45,388 nucleotides of DNA from Pseudomonas sp. UFMG81 (GCF_015354575.1 NZ_JACAFQ010000008.1:1-45388); one strand, 5' to 3'. Shown: positions 17,662 to 27,309, numbered from the stretch's first letter. Notes: generated by a model from the sequence alone, not told the origin. Numbers and translations are program-made.

Positions 17662-18624
17662 ATGTCCGAGATCATTCAACTTAGCGCAGAGGTCCCGTCC
17701 GAACTGGGCGGCCAACGCCTCGACCAGGTCGCCGCCCAACTGTTCGCCGAGTACTCGCGTTCGCGCCTGTCCTCGTGGATCAAAGATGGCCGCCTGACTG
17801 TCGATGGCGCGGTGCTGCGGCCGCGCGACACCGTCCACAGTGGCTCCATCCTGGCACTCGAGGCCGAGCAGGAGGCCCAGGGCGAATGGGTGGCCCAGGA
17901 TATCGAGCTGGACATCGTCTACGAGGACGACCAGATCCTGGTGATCAACAAGCCCGCCGGGCTGGTGGTACACCCGGCGGCCGGCCACCCGGACGGCACC
18001 CTGCTCAATGCCTTGCTGCACCACGTGCCGGACATCGTCAACGTGCCGCGCGCGGGTATCGTGCACCGCCTGGACAAGGACACCACCGGTCTGATGGTGG
18101 TGGCCAAGACCCTGCAGGCGCAAACGAATCTGGTCGACCAGCTGCAGAAGCGCTCGGTCAGCCGCATCTATGAATGCATCGTGGTGGGCGTGGTGATTGC
18201 CGGTGGCAAGATCGACGCCCCCATTGGTCGTCACGGTGGCGAGCGCCAGCGCATGGCGGTGACCGACGGCGGCAAGCCGGCGGTCAGCCACTACCGCGTG
18301 CTCAAGCGCTTCCGTTCGCACACCCATGTGCGGGTCAAGCTGGAAACCGGCCGCACCCACCAGATCCGTGTGCACATGGCGCATGTGGGTTATCCGTTGG
18401 TCGGCGACCAGACCTACGGCGTGCGTTTCCGCATTCCGCCGGCCGCCAGCGTGGCCATGGTCGAGGCGGTGAAGAACTTCCCGCGCCAGGCCCTGCACGC
18501 ACGCTTCCTGGCGCTGGACCACCCAGCCACCGGTGAACGCATGGAATGGGCCTCGCCGCTGCCGGATGATTTCCTCTGGCTGCTGTCGCTGCTCAACGAC
18601 GACCGCGAGAGCTTTATCGGATGA
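17662..18624 (+). CDS. rluD: 23S rRNA pseudouridine synthase RluD
   Basis: This 320-aa enzyme isomerises uridines 1911, 1915 and 1917 (E. coli numbering) in helix 69 of 23S rRNA. An N-terminal S4 RNA-binding domain ([19 protein letters not shown]) is followed by the RluA-type catalytic domain with the [16 protein letters not shown] motif carrying the catalytic Asp. It diverges from bamD and overlaps pgeF by 4 bases (ATGA). Confidence 0.95.
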   Translation: MSEIIQLSAEVPSELGGQRLDQVAAQLFAEYSRSRLSSWIKDGRLTVDGAVLRPRDTVHSGSILALEAEQEAQGEWVAQDIELDIVYEDDQILVINKPAGLVVHPAAGHPDGTLLNALLHHVPDIVNVPRAGIVHRLDKDTTGLMVVAKTLQAQTNLVDQLQKRSVSRIYECIVVGVVIAGGKIDAPIGRHGGERQRMAVTDGGKPAVSHYRVLKRFRSHTHVRVKLETGRTHQIRVHMAHVGYPLVGDQTYGVRFRIPPAASVAMVEAVKNFPRQALHARFLALDHPATGERMEWASPLPDDFLWLLSLLNDDRESFIG

Positions 18625-19358
18625 GTGGGCTGGCGCAGTCGCTGATCTTCCCCGACTGGCCGGCCCCGGCCTCGGTTCGCGCCTGTGTCACCACCCGCGA
18701 GGGCGGCGTCAGCCTGCCGCCCTACGACACCTTCAATCTTGGCGACCACGTGGGCGACAGCCCCGCCGCGGTCGCCGAGAACCGCCGCCGCCTCAGTGAT
18801 GAATTCGCTGTTCAACCCGCCTGGCTCAAGCAGGTGCACGGGTTGGTGGTGGCCGACGCCGACCCGGCCGTGGTCGCCGAAGCCGACGCCAGCTGGACCG
18901 ACCAGCCCGGTATCGCCTGCACCGTGATGACCGCTGACTGCTTGCCTGCGCTGTTCTGCGACCGCGCCGGTACCCGTGTGGCGGCTGCCCATGCCGGCTG
19001 GCGCGGGTTGGCCGGTGGTGTGCTGGAGGCAACCCTTGATCGCCTGGCGCTGGCGCCTGAAGAGGTGCTGGTGTGGCTGGGGCCTGCTATTGGCCCGCAG
19101 GCGTTCGAGGTTGGCGTGGAAGTGCGCGATGCCTTTACCGCCGAGCATCCCGAGGCCGCCGCGGCGTTTGTCGAGGGCGAGCGCCCGGGCAAGCTGATGG
19201 CGGATATCTACGCGCTGGCGCGGATACGCCTGGCGGCGCGTGGGGTGACTGCCGTTTATGGTGGCGGCTTCTGCACCGTCAGCGACCCGCGCTTCTTCTC
19301 TTATCGCCGCACCCCGCAGGGTGGGCGCTTTGCTTCGTTGGTGTGGTTGCAGCCTTGA
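18621..19358 (+). CDS. pgeF: Peptidoglycan editing factor / multicopper-fold YfiH protein
   Basis: This 245-aa cytoplasmic protein of the YfiH (DUF152) family has the motifs TADCLPALF, AAAHAGWRGLAGGV and WLGPAIGPQAFEVG, which hold the metal-binding Cys and His residues. Relatives act on nucleosides and help keep serine out of peptidoglycan precursors. It is translationally coupled to rluD, the usual pairing. A REP-like palindrome (GGGGGCGCTTTGCGCCCC) follows the stop. Confidence 0.9.
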   Translation: MSGLAQSLIFPDWPAPASVRACVTTREGGVSLPPYDTFNLGDHVGDSPAAVAENRRRLSDEFAVQPAWLKQVHGLVVADADPAVVAEADASWTDQPGIACTVMTADCLPALFCDRAGTRVAAAHAGWRGLAGGVLEATLDRLALAPEEVLVWLGPAIGPQAFEVGVEVRDAFTAEHPEAAAAFVEGERPGKLMADIYALARIRLAARGVTAVYGGGFCTVSDPRFFSYRRTPQGGRFASLVWLQP

Positions 19359-19450
19359 TGACCCTGGGGGCGCTTTGCGCCCCTTTCGCGGCAGCCCCAG
19401 CAATCTTGGCTGCTCCACCGGCACTGCTGACCCCCGTCAACCCCGCTAAG

Positions 19451-19479
19451 CTTGAATCTTCCAGAATCAGCCTTATCTA
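19451..19479 (+). promoter_or_regulatory. Heat-shock (sigma-32 type) promoter of clpB
   Basis: CTTGAA (19451-19456) is a perfect sigma-32 -35 box. After 14 bases, CCTTATCTA (19471-19479) matches CCCCATNTA at most positions. Transcription would start near 19487, about 65 bases before the clpB start. Confidence 0.8.
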
Positions 19480-19552
19480 TTGGTCATCTCAGGCAGGTTC
19501 TTCATAAGGTGCTGTCCATCGCTCCGCCTGCCCTTTATAGGAAGGTATCCCC

Positions 19553-22117
19553 ATGCGAATAGACCGACTGACCAGCAAGCTGCAACTCGCGTTATCCGAT
19601 TCCCAATCCCTGGCCGTGGGCATGGACCACCCGGCCATCGAGCCTCTGCACCTGTTGCAGGCCCTCATCGACCAGCAGGGCGGCTCGATCAAGCCACTGC
19701 TGATGCAGGTGGGCTTCGACATCAACAGCCTGAAGAAGGCGTTGAGCAAAGAGCTCGACCAACTGCCGAAAATCCAGAACCCCACCGGCGACGTGAACAT
19801 GTCCCAGGACCTGGCGCGCCTGCTCAACCAGGCCGACCGCCTGGCCCAGCAGAAGGGCGACCAGTTCATCTCCAGCGAACTGGTGCTGCTGGCCGCCATG
19901 GACGAGAACAGCAAGGTCGGCAAGTTGCTGCTGGGCCAGGGCGTGACCAAGAAGGCCCTGGAAAACGCCATCAACAACCTGCGTGGCGGCGAGGCGGTGA
20001 ATGACGCCAACGCCGAAGAGTCGCGCCAGGCCCTGGACAAGTACACCGTCGACCTCACCAAGCGCGCCGAAGAGGGCAAGCTCGACCCGGTGATTGGCCG
20101 TGACGACGAAATCCGCCGCACCGTGCAGGTGCTGCAACGCCGGACCAAGAACAACCCGGTGCTGATCGGTGAGCCTGGCGTGGGCAAGACCGCCATCGCC
20201 GAAGGCCTGGCCCAGCGCATCATCAACGGCGAAGTGCCCGACGGCCTCAAGGGCAAGCGCCTGCTGGCGCTGGACATGGGCGCGCTGATCGCTGGCGCCA
20301 AGTACCGCGGCGAGTTCGAAGAGCGCCTCAAAGGCCTGCTCAACGAGCTGTCCAAGCAGGAAGGCCAGATCATCCTGTTCATCGACGAGCTGCACACCAT
20401 GGTCGGCGCCGGCAAAGGCGAGGGCGCCATGGACGCCGGCAACATGCTCAAGCCGGCCCTGGCCCGTGGCGAACTGCATTGCGTCGGCGCCACCACGCTC
20501 AACGAGTACCGCCAGTTCATCGAGAAGGACGCCGCTCTCGAGCGCCGCTTCCAGAAGGTGCTGGTCGAGGAGCCGAGCGAGGAAGACACCATCGCCATCC
20601 TGCGCGGCCTTAAAGAACGCTACGAAGTGCACCACAAGGTGGCCATCACCGACGGCGCGATCATCGCCGCGGCCAAGCTCAGCCACCGCTACATCACCGA
20701 TCGCCAGCTGCCGGACAAGGCCATCGACCTGATCGACGAAGCTGCCAGCCGCATCCGCATGGAGATCGACTCCAAGCCCGAAGTGCTCGACCGCCTCGAC
20801 CGTCGCCTGATCCAGCTGAAGGTGGAGTCCCAGGCGCTGAAGAAAGAAGAGGACGAAGCGGCGAAGAAACGCCTGGAGAAGCTGACCGAAGAAATCGAAC
20901 GGCTGGAGCGTGAATACTCCGACCTGGAAGAAATCTGGGCTTCGGAAAAAGCCGAGGTGCAAGGCTCGGCGCAGATCCAGCAGAAGATCGAGCAGGCCCG
21001 CCAGGAGCTGGAAGCCGCGCGCCGCAAAGGCGACCTCAGCCGCATGGCCGAGCTGCAGTACGGGGTGATCCCGGACCTGGAGCGCAGCCTGCAGATGGTC
21101 GACCAGCACGGCAAGACCGAGAACCAACTGCTGCGCAACAAGGTCACCGAGGAAGAAATCGCCGAAGTGGTGTCCAAGTGGACCGGCATCCCGGTGGCCA
21201 AGATGCTCGAAGGCGAGCGCGAGAAGCTGCTGAAGATGGAAAGCCTGCTGCATGAGCGGGTGATCGGCCAGGACGAGGCGGTGACCGCCGTGGCCAACGC
21301 CGTGCGCCGTTCCCGTGCCGGGCTGTCCGACCCCAACCGCCCCAGCGGCTCGTTCCTGTTCCTCGGCCCGACCGGGGTGGGCAAGACCGAGCTGTGCAAG
21401 GCGCTGGCCGAGTTCCTGTTCGACACCGAAGAGGCCATGGTGCGCATCGACATGTCCGAGTTCATGGAGAAACACTCCGTGGCGCGGCTGATCGGCGCCC
21501 CGCCAGGGTATGTGGGCTATGAAGAGGGCGGTTACCTCACCGAAGCCGTGCGCCGCAAGCCGTACGCGGTGGTGCTGCTCGACGAGGTGGAGAAGGCCCA
21601 CCCGGATGTGTTCAACGTGCTGCTGCAGGTGCTCGAGGATGGCCGCCTGACCGACAGCCACGGCCGCACCGTGGACTTCCGCAACACCGTGATCGTGATG
21701 ACCTCCAACCTGGGCTCGGCGCAGATCCAGGAACTGGCCGGTGACCGCGAGGCACAGCGGGCGGCGGTGATGGACGCGGTGGGGGCGCACTTCCGCCCTG
21801 AGTTCATCAACCGTATCGACGAAGTGGTGGTGTTCGAGCCACTGGGCCGCGAGCAGATCGCCGGCATCACCGAGATCCAGCTTGGCCGCCTGCGCAGCCG
21901 CCTGCTCGAACGCGAGCTGTCGCTGAGCCTGAGCCCGGAGGCGTTGGACAAGCTGATCGCCGTGGGTTACGACCCGGTGTATGGCGCACGGCCGCTCAAG
22001 CGGGCGATCCAGCGCTGGATCGAGAACCCGCTGGCGCAGTTGATCCTCGCTGGGCAGTTCCTGCCTGGTGCGGCGATCACCGCGAAGGTGGAGGGCGACG
22101 AGATCGTCTTCGGTTGA
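19553..22117 (+). CDS. clpB: ATP-dependent disaggregase ClpB
   Basis: This 854-aa AAA+ chaperone, together with DnaK, pulls apart protein aggregates after stress. In order it has an N-domain, AAA-1 with Walker [14 protein letters not shown], the coiled-coil middle domain (about residues 405-525), and AAA-2 with Walker [14 protein letters not shown]. It lacks the ClpP-binding loop expected of ClpA/ClpX. A strong AGGAAGG ribosome site precedes ATG 19553. It is controlled by the heat-shock promoter upstream and closed by a terminator. Confidence 0.98.
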   Translation: MRIDRLTSKLQLALSDSQSLAVGMDHPAIEPLHLLQALIDQQGGSIKPLLMQVGFDINSLKKALSKELDQLPKIQNPTGDVNMSQDLARLLNQADRLAQQKGDQFISSELVLLAAMDENSKVGKLLLGQGVTKKALENAINNLRGGEAVNDANAEESRQALDKYTVDLTKRAEEGKLDPVIGRDDEIRRTVQVLQRRTKNNPVLIGEPGVGKTAIAEGLAQRIINGEVPDGLKGKRLLALDMGALIAGAKYRGEFEERLKGLLNELSKQEGQIILFIDELHTMVGAGKGEGAMDAGNMLKPALARGELHCVGATTLNEYRQFIEKDAALERRFQKVLVEEPSEEDTIAILRGLKERYEVHHKVAITDGAIIAAAKLSHRYITDRQLPDKAIDLIDEAASRIRMEIDSKPEVLDRLDRRLIQLKVESQALKKEEDEAAKKRLEKLTEEIERLEREYSDLEEIWASEKAEVQGSAQIQQKIEQARQELEAARRKGDLSRMAELQYGVIPDLERSLQMVDQHGKTENQLLRNKVTEEEIAEVVSKWTGIPVAKMLEGEREKLLKMESLLHERVIGQDEAVTAVANAVRRSRAGLSDPNRPSGSFLFLGPTGVGKTELCKALAEFLFDTEEAMVRIDMSEFMEKHSVARLIGAPPGYVGYEEGGYLTEAVRRKPYAVVLLDEVEKAHPDVFNVLLQVLEDGRLTDSHGRTVDFRNTVIVMTSNLGSAQIQELAGDREAQRAAVMDAVGAHFRPEFINRIDEVVVFEPLGREQIAGITEIQLGRLRSRLLERELSLSLSPEALDKLIAVGYDPVYGARPLKRAIQRWIENPLAQLILAGQFLPGAAITAKVEGDEIVFG

Positions 22118-22123
22118 TGAAAG

Positions 22124-22149
22124 AACCCCGCTTCGGCGGGGTTTTTTTT
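22124..22149 (+). terminator. Terminator of clpB
   Basis: AACCCCGC-TTCG-GCGGGGTT is followed directly by a run of eight T, six bases past the clpB stop. Confidence 0.93.
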
Positions 22150-22168
22150 GGCGGTTTGCGTGCGCCCA

Positions 22169-22232
22169 ATCGCCGGCAAGCCGGCTCCCACAAGATTAGC
22201 GCGATCCCTGTGGGAGCCGGCTTGCCGGCGAT
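22169..22232. repeat. Inverted pair of REP elements
   Basis: ATCGCCGGCAAGCCGGCTCC (from 22169 to 22192 with CACA) is repeated as its exact reverse complement at 22209-22232, with a 16-base spacer. This matches a BIME-like REP pair of the second REP type in this window. Confidence 0.85.
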
Positions 22233-22309
22233 AGGGCCCGCCCAGACCCCGCAAACTGCCCGTTTTTCCGGCCTTTCGCATAACTTGCTGAAAATTTTGA
22301 AAAAAACGC

Positions 22310-22338
22310 TTGCACAAAAATCAGAGTGCCCCTAATAT
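22310..22338 (+). promoter_or_regulatory. Upstream promoter of the tRNA-Asn-Pro-Lys operon
   Basis: TTGCAC (22310-22315), a 17-base spacer and TAATAT (22333-22338) form a sigma-70 promoter. GC-rich GCCCCG follows the -10 box, resembling the stringent-control discriminator of stable-RNA promoters. An A/T-rich block lies upstream. Confidence 0.7.
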
Positions 22339-22429
22339 TCGCCCCGCTGTCAGGCACTGAGCAGATCGCCAGCAACACCGACGATCTGAAAATAACTTAC
22401 AAATCAGTAAGTTGAACGAAAAAAAGTGG

Positions 22430-22457
22430 TTGACAAGCAAAACGAAGAATGTAGAAT
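22430..22457 (+). promoter_or_regulatory. Downstream promoter of the tRNA-Asn-Pro-Lys operon
   Basis: A perfect TTGACA (22430-22435), a 16-base spacer and TAGAAT (22452-22457), then GCCGGCC. It lies about 90 bases before tRNA-Asn. Confidence 0.8.
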
Positions 22458-22544
22458 AGCCGGCCTCAGCAGCGACAACGCGAAAGCGAAGAAGCTAAAG
22501 AGTTCGAAGCTAACACAGCCTTCGGAGTTGTACCGAAGTTCAGT

Positions 22545-22620
22545 TCCGCGATAGCTCAGTCGGTAGAGCAAATGACTGTTAATCATTGGGTCCCTGGTTC
22601 GAGTCCAGGTCGCGGAGCCA
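22545..22620 (+). tRNA. tRNA-Asn (GTT)
   Basis: A 76-base tRNA with acceptor TCCGCGA / TCGCGGA, anticodon loop CTGTTAA giving GTT, a TTCGAGT T-loop and encoded CCA. It is the first of three tRNAs in one transcript. Confidence 0.97.
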
Positions 22621-22624
22621 ATCT

Positions 22625-22701
22625 CGGGGTGTAGCGCAGTCCGGTAGCGCGCCTGCTTTGGGAGCAGGATGTCAGGAGTTCGAATCCCCTCACCCCGACC
22701 A
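22625..22701 (+). tRNA. tRNA-Pro (TGG)
   Basis: A 77-base tRNA with acceptor CGGGGTG / CACCCCG, anticodon loop TTTGGGA giving TGG, and encoded CCA. It lies four bases after tRNA-Asn. Confidence 0.97.
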
Positions 22702-22707
22702 TTTTCC

Positions 22708-22783
22708 GGGTCGTTAGCTCAGTTGGTAGAGCAGTTGGCTTTTAACCAATTGGTCGTAGGTTCGAATCCTACACGACCCACCA
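22708..22783 (+). tRNA. tRNA-Lys (TTT)
   Basis: A 76-base tRNA with acceptor GGGTCGT / ACGACCC, anticodon loop CTTTTAA giving TTT, and encoded CCA. It is the last tRNA of the operon and a terminator follows. Confidence 0.97.
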
Positions 22784-22787
22784 TGTA

Positions 22788-22820
22788 AAAAGGGCATCTC
22801 GACCGAGATGCCCTTTTTCT
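22788..22820 (+). terminator. Terminator of the tRNA operon
   Basis: AAAGGGCATCTC-GACC-GAGATGCCCTTT is a 12-bp stem flanked by A and T runs directly after tRNA-Lys. Confidence 0.93.
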
Positions 22821-22885
22821 TTTGCCCGCGATTTATCCCCCCGTCCTTGCTAACCTGTGGCCTTTGCCCGCAGGAGCGCCGCGCC

Positions 22886-23422
22886 ATGCCTTTGAAAGCC
22901 AGTGTGTTCATCGCCACCAGCCTGGATGGCTTCATCGCCCGTGAAGATGGCGGCCTCGATTGGCTGATGGGCGCCACCGAGTCAGCCGATGACCATGGCT
23001 ACGCCGGGTTCATGGCCGGCGTGGACACGCTGGTGATGGGGCGCGGCACCTTCGACAAGGTCATGACCTTCGGTCAGTGGCCTTATCCAGACACCCGTGT
23101 GGTGGTGGTCAGCAACAGCCTGCAGCAGTTGCCCGCCAGTGCGCCGGAACACGTCGAACTGCATCCTGGGCCCATCCCTGAACTGCTCGAACATTTGCAG
23201 GCCACGGGCGCGAAAAGCCTGTACCTGGACGGCGGCAAGCTGATTCAGGGGTTCTTGCGGGAGGGGCGGGTGAACGAACTGACCATCACCCGCATCCCCG
23301 TGCTGCTGGGGCAGGGGATACCGCTGTTCGGCGAGCTGGCGAAGGATGTGCTGTTGCAGCACATGAAGACGACCAGTTACGAGAGTGGGTTCGTGCAGAG
23401 CACGTATCGCGTGGTCAGATAA
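22886..23422 (+). CDS. RibD C-terminal / dihydrofolate-reductase-like protein
   Basis: This 178-aa protein of the DHFR/RibD-C fold (YyaP/YwjB-like) has the N-terminal FIATSLDGFIAREDGGLDWL, the NADPH-site pattern VDTLVMGRGTFDKV, and the C-terminal LYLDGGKLIQGFL plus PVLLGQGIPLFGEL. It is probably an NADPH-dependent reductase of unknown substrate. ATG 22886 is preceded by CAGGAG; the longer in-frame start at 22808 lies in the tRNA terminator region. It is monocistronic. Confidence 0.85.
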   Translation: MPLKASVFIATSLDGFIAREDGGLDWLMGATESADDHGYAGFMAGVDTLVMGRGTFDKVMTFGQWPYPDTRVVVVSNSLQQLPASAPEHVELHPGPIPELLEHLQATGAKSLYLDGGKLIQGFLREGRVNELTITRIPVLLGQGIPLFGELAKDVLLQHMKTTSYESGFVQSTYRVVR

Positions 23423-23425
23423 AGC

Positions 23426-23552
23426 TTGGGGCCGCCTTGCGGCCCTTTCGCGGCACAAGGCCGCTCCTACAGGGGGAACGCGATCTCCTGTAGGAGCGGC
23501 CTTGCCGGGGCGCCGGACCGGTCGGAAAGGGCTGCAAAGCAGCCCCAGGATT
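23426..23552. repeat. REP element cluster
   Basis: Facing copies of GGGGCCGCCTTGCGGCCC with GCACAAGGCCGCTCCTACAG, then the inverse CTGTAGGAGCGGCCTTG and GGGCTGCAAAGCAGCCCC, lie between the convergent reductase gene and ndh. Confidence 0.78.
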
Positions 23553-23560
23553 TCGAAGCC

Positions 23561-24856
23561 TCAGTGCAGCTTCAGACGAGGCTCGGTCCCGCGCCCAATC
23601 TTGCTCCCCAGCATCAGCATCAAGGTGCGGAAGGTCCCGTACAGCGCCATCTGGTGCATGCGGTACAGCGACACATAGAACATCCGCGCCAACCAGCCCT
23701 CCAGCTTCACGCTGCCCATCAGGTTACCCATCAGGTTGCCCACCGCCGAGAACCGCGACAGCGACACCAGCGAGCCGTAATCCTTGTACTCGTAGGTCGG
23801 CAGCGGCTTGTTCTCCAGCCGCGCCTTCAAGCTCTTGGCCAGCAACGACGCCTGCTGGTGCGCGGCCTGGGCCCGTGGCGGCACGTTGCGGTCGCTGCCC
23901 GGCTGCGGGCAGGCGGCGCAGTCGCCGAAGGCGAAGATATTGTCGTCCAGGGTGGTCTGCAGGGTCGGGCGCACCACCAGCTGGTTGATGCGGTTGGTCT
24001 CCAGGCCATCGATGTCCTTGAGGAAGCCCGGCGCACGAATGCCCGCCGCCCACACCTTCAGGCTGGCCTGGATCACCTCGCCCGAAGCGGTTTTCAGGCC
24101 ATCGGCAGTCACTTCGCTGACCGCCGCGTTGGTCATCACCGTCACCCCGAGTTTTTCCAGGGTCTTGTGCACCGGCACGCTGATACGCTCGGGCAGTGCG
24201 GGCAGCACCCGCGGGCCTGCCTCGATGATGGTGATATGCATGTCTTTCGGCTGGATCTTGTCCAGGCCATAGGCCGCCAGCTCATGGGCGGCGTTGTGCA
24301 GCTCGGCCGCCAGCTCCACGCCAGTGGCGCCGGCGCCGACGATGGCCACGCTGATCTGCTCGCTGGCCACGTCACCTGCGTGGGCGCGCAGGTAGTGGTT
24401 GAGCAGTTGCTGGTGGAAGCGCTCGGCCTGCTTGCGGCTGTCGAGGAACAGGCAGTGCTGCGCCGCGCCCAGGGTGCCGAAGTCGTTGGTGTTGCTGCCC
24501 ACCGCGATCACCAGGGTGTCGTAGCCCAGGGTGCGCGCAGGCAGCAGCTCACGGCCGTCGTCGTCGAGGGTCGCGGCCAGCTGGATCTGCTTGATCTCGC
24601 GATCCAGGCCACTCATGCGGCCCATCTGGAAGTTGAAGTGGTTCCACTTGGCCTGGGCCACGTAGTTCAGTTCGTCTTCCGAGGAGTTCAACGAGCCGGC
24701 CGCCACTTCGTGCAGCAGTGGCTTCCAGATGTGCGTCAGGTTGGCATCAACCAGGGTGATCTCGGCCTGTTTGCGCTTGCCCAGGGTCTTACCCAGGCGG
24801 GTCGCCAGTTCCAGGCCGCCGGCGCCGCCGCCGACAATCACGATGCGATGAGTCAT
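23561..24856 (-). CDS. ndh: Type II NADH:quinone oxidoreductase
   Basis: This 431-aa flavoprotein oxidises NADH and passes electrons to quinone without pumping protons. The FAD-binding Rossmann motif IVIVGGGAGGLELATRLG is at the N-terminus, the second dinucleotide motif is VAIVGAGATGVELAAEL, and a late FAD motif is NIFAFGDCAACP. The C-terminal amphipathic region likely binds the inner membrane. It is followed by a REP cluster. A long open frame opposite it is a GC-bias shadow. Confidence 0.93.
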   Translation of the reverse strand: MTHRIVIVGGGAGGLELATRLGKTLGKRKQAEITLVDANLTHIWKPLLHEVAAGSLNSSEDELNYVAQAKWNHFNFQMGRMSGLDREIKQIQLAATLDDDGRELLPARTLGYDTLVIAVGSNTNDFGTLGAAQHCLFLDSRKQAERFHQQLLNHYLRAHAGDVASEQISVAIVGAGATGVELAAELHNAAHELAAYGLDKIQPKDMHITIIEAGPRVLPALPERISVPVHKTLEKLGVTVMTNAAVSEVTADGLKTASGEVIQASLKVWAAGIRAPGFLKDIDGLETNRINQLVVRPTLQTTLDDNIFAFGDCAACPQPGSDRNVPPRAQAAHQQASLLAKSLKARLENKPLPTYEYKDYGSLVSLSRFSAVGNLMGNLMGSVKLEGWLARMFYVSLYRMHQMALYGTFRTLMLMLGSKIGRGTEPRLKLH

Positions 24857-24940
24857 GGGGATATCTCACAAGTTTTACGGAATTCGTGGGCACAAGGCCC
24901 GGCCGCAACCGACACGAGGGGAGGGCGAGCGCAAGGCAGC

Positions 24941-25114
24941 TCATAGCACCAGTCCACTCAGCAGGCGGCTCAACAGGCCCAGACCGATGGTCACGGCCAC
25001 CACCAGCAACAGGAGCAGCAACGGCCGGAAAGGCTTGCGCTCGACTTGATGCTGGGGGGCGCTCAGATACTCATCGACGCGACGCTGATCTTCAGGATTC
25101 AGGCGGCTGGTCAT
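24941..25114 (-). CDS. Small membrane protein, DUF3094 family
   Basis: This 57-aa protein has a soluble start (MTSRLNPEDQRRVDEYLSA) and one C-terminal membrane helix (RPLLLLLLVVAVTIGLGLL). I recognise it as the Pseudomonas DUF3094 family, usually found near ndh; the role is unknown. The ATG at 25114 was chosen because the upstream extension is unlike the family. Confidence 0.75.
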   Translation of the reverse strand: MTSRLNPEDQRRVDEYLSAPQHQVERKPFRPLLLLLLVVAVTIGLGLLSRLLSGLVL

Positions 25115-25246
25115 GGTGGGCCTCGTCAGATAGACGTTTGTGACTGCGTGTACGCCACAGCGTTCACGCAAACGCGTGGAACGAATGATAATGCTTTCTA
25201 TCCTTGGCGCCGAGTGTACGTGATCGCAAAGACACCCGGCACTGGA

Positions 25247-25876
25247 TCAAAGACTGATGCCCACGTCGAACACGATGCTGCGCCCCAGGTTGCCGCGCAG
25301 GAAATCCGGCGCGTCGGGGTGGGCGAACAGCACACGGGCGAAGGTCGGCCCCACCAGCGACAGCGACCGCCAGCCCTGGCGCAGGTACTCGGTGGGCGGC
25401 GGGAAATGGCTGTTGAGGTCCAGCACTTCGCGCTTGAGGCTGGCGAAGGCGATGATGTCCAGCTCGCCCAGGTCCAGCCCGCGTTCGCGGTAGTTGTGCG
25501 ATTTCTTGCGCAGCGTCGGTGCCAGGCGCGCCAGCAGTTCCTGCGCGGGTATCCGCCGGGGCCGCTGCTCGCGGCGCACCAACTGCGCCAGGGAGAACGC
25601 GCTACGCCGCCGTTGCAGCTCCTCGCGCCATTCATCATTGAGCCGCCGCCCCTCGTCGAGCACGAAGAACACCTCGAACGCCGCGTCGCGAAACAGCACA
25701 TCCGGCGGTTCCTGCCCGGCCGGGGTGAAGTCCTCGCTGCGGTAGGGGATGTTCAAGCCTTGCAGCAGGCGTTGGCACACCCAACGCTCGCGCTCCCATT
25801 TGCGGGCATTGGACAGGAATGCATTGGCTTGTTCGGCCTGGATGGTCAGCAGGCGCAGGTAGTCTGAGTCGTCCAT
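25247..25876 (-). CDS. DUF1780 family protein
   Basis: This 209-aa soluble protein begins MDDSDYLRLLTIQAEQANAF and contains the stretch FEVFFVLDEGRRLNDEWREE. It matches the conserved Pseudomonas DUF1780 family, for which a nuclease-like fold has been suggested; the function is not established. It stands in its usual neighbourhood between ndh and yacG. Between it and DUF3094 (25115-25246) lies a stretch with no gene that I can see. Confidence 0.78.
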   Translation of the reverse strand: MDDSDYLRLLTIQAEQANAFLSNARKWERERWVCQRLLQGLNIPYRSEDFTPAGQEPPDVLFRDAAFEVFFVLDEGRRLNDEWREELQRRRSAFSLAQLVRREQRPRRIPAQELLARLAPTLRKKSHNYRERGLDLGELDIIAFASLKREVLDLNSHFPPPTEYLRQGWRSLSLVGPTFARVLFAHPDAPDFLRGNLGRSIVFDVGISL

Positions 25877-25931
25877 GGGGACAAGCTTAGTCGCTAATCC
25901 ATGACGGTAAGATGCTGTTAGTGCGCAGGAA

Positions 25932-26363
25932 TCAGCCCAACAGCAACCATTGCTGAACCACCCCCAGCAAATGCAGCAACCCGCCGCCCAGGCAGATCAC
26001 CGAACTGACCGCGATAAAGCGCCGGCTGCGCCCGGTGCCGGCCAGCAGCAGCGGCCCCAGCAGGCCACGGGTCAGGTACACCAAGGTGATCAGGCAGATC
26101 ACCGGCAACAGCGCCGGCAGTGGCCGGATCAGCCCGGCTGCCGACAGCGCATAGGCCGACCACACCAGCAGCACGGTCGCGATCGCCAGGGTGATCAGTG
26201 CCGGGTAATGGCGCCCTTGCTCCACCGCCCGGGCCATGCGCTCGCCCGCGCCGAACAAGCGGTACCAGCGCGGCCCCACGGCGATCACCGCCAGGTGCAG
26301 CACGCCGGCGATGGCGCTGAACGTCGCGCCGAGCAGCAGCGGCAGGTTGAGTCCGTCGGGCAT
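25932..26363 (-). CDS. Conserved four-helix membrane protein
   Basis: This 143-aa protein has four hydrophobic segments with positively charged loops (VGPRWYRLFGAGERMAR, GTGRSRRF). The pattern HLAVIAVGPRWYRLFGAG recurs in small pseudomonad inner-membrane proteins of unknown function. It diverges from the CbiM-like gene. No catalytic residues are evident. Confidence 0.7.
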   Translation of the reverse strand: MPDGLNLPLLLGATFSAIAGVLHLAVIAVGPRWYRLFGAGERMARAVEQGRHYPALITLAIATVLLVWSAYALSAAGLIRPLPALLPVICLITLVYLTRGLLGPLLLAGTGRSRRFIAVSSVICLGGGLLHLLGVVQQWLLLG

Positions 26364-26472
26364 GGGGGCGCGTCCTGCAGCGAATGGAAGCGCCAGCCTA
26401 TAGCAACCGGGCGACAGGGAGAATGGGTGTAGACTCAGGTTTGTCCACAGGCCTTACAGGGGTATTGCCCAG

Positions 26473-27156
26473 GTGATCAGCGCACAGGTCTTGTCCAGCA
26501 CCAGCCTCACCCTGGGCTGGCTCGGTTACATCCCCCTGCTGATCTGGGCCGCCAGCCGCACCCGCTGGGTCGAGCTGTTCACCGACACCCGCCGCCAGCA
26601 TTTGCTGTTCGGCACGGTGTTCGGCCTGTTCGCCCTGTGGCTGGTGCGTCGCGATTTCGACACCGGTGTGTCCTACCACTTCATCGGCATGACTGCCGTG
26701 ACGCTGCTGCTGGATTGGCCGCTGGCGATTCTCGGTGGCTTTCTCGCCCAGCTCGGGCTGTTGCTGCTCGGCCGCCAGGAGCTTGCCGCCCTGGGGGTGA
26801 ACGGCCTGCTGATCATAGGTTTGCCGGTGCTGGTCACCGAGGTATGCGCGATCCTGGTCGAACGCGCCCAGCCGCGTAACCTGTTCGTTTATATCTTCTG
26901 TTGTGGTTTTTTCCCCGCCGCCCTGACCGTGCTGGTGTGCCTGATGGCCGGGTTGGGGCTGCTGTGGGTGGACGAACGTTTCGCCATGCCGGAATGGCTC
27001 AGCGACTTCGTTGGCTACCTGTGGTTGATGATGTTCCCCGAGGCGTTCATCAACGGCATGGTGATCAGTGCCTTGGTGGTGTTCAGCCCGGAGTGGCTGG
27101 AAACGTTCAACCGCACCCGGTATTTGCAGGCGCCGTGGAAGGATGACGAGCGCTGA
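26473..27156 (+). CDS. CbiM-like energy-coupling factor permease component
   Basis: This 227-aa integral membrane protein has about seven hydrophobic helices and conserved motifs SYHFIGMTAVTLLL and FPEAFINGMVISALVVFSPEW, as in CbiM/ECF-type permease relatives. The start is GTG at 26473. No ATPase (CbiO) or CbiQ partner lies nearby, so the transported substrate and even transport activity are uncertain. It is monocistronic and followed by REP elements. Confidence 0.72.
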   Translation: MISAQVLSSTSLTLGWLGYIPLLIWAASRTRWVELFTDTRRQHLLFGTVFGLFALWLVRRDFDTGVSYHFIGMTAVTLLLDWPLAILGGFLAQLGLLLLGRQELAALGVNGLLIIGLPVLVTEVCAILVERAQPRNLFVYIFCCGFFPAALTVLVCLMAGLGLLWVDERFAMPEWLSDFVGYLWLMMFPEAFINGMVISALVVFSPEWLETFNRTRYLQAPWKDDER

Positions 27157-27159
27157 TGT

Positions 27160-27271
27160 TTTCTGGGGCTGCTCTGCAGCCCTTTCGCGGCACAAGGCCG
27201 CTCCTACAACGGATCGCGATCTCCTGTAGGAGCGGCCTTGTGCCGCGAAAGGGCCGCAAAGCGGCCCCCGA
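27160..27271. repeat. REP element pair
   Basis: GGGGCTGCTCTGCAGCCC and GGCACAAGGCCGCTCCTACA are followed by the inverted CTGTAGGAGCGGCCTTGTGC and GGGCCGCAAAGCGGCCC. The pair lies between convergent genes. Confidence 0.8.
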
Positions 27272-27309
27272 TCATCAAACCGCCAATCAGCAATTCGCCG
27301 AACCCCAAC

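Noticed and set aside
19592..21790. Open frame of 732 codons antisense to clpB
   Set aside because: Codon-bias shadow of clpB; low-complexity His/Leu/Gln/Val composition and no ribosome site.
23426..24946. Open frame of 506 codons opposite ndh
   Set aside because: It begins inside REP elements and mirrors ndh; composition is typical of antisense frames in high-GC DNA.
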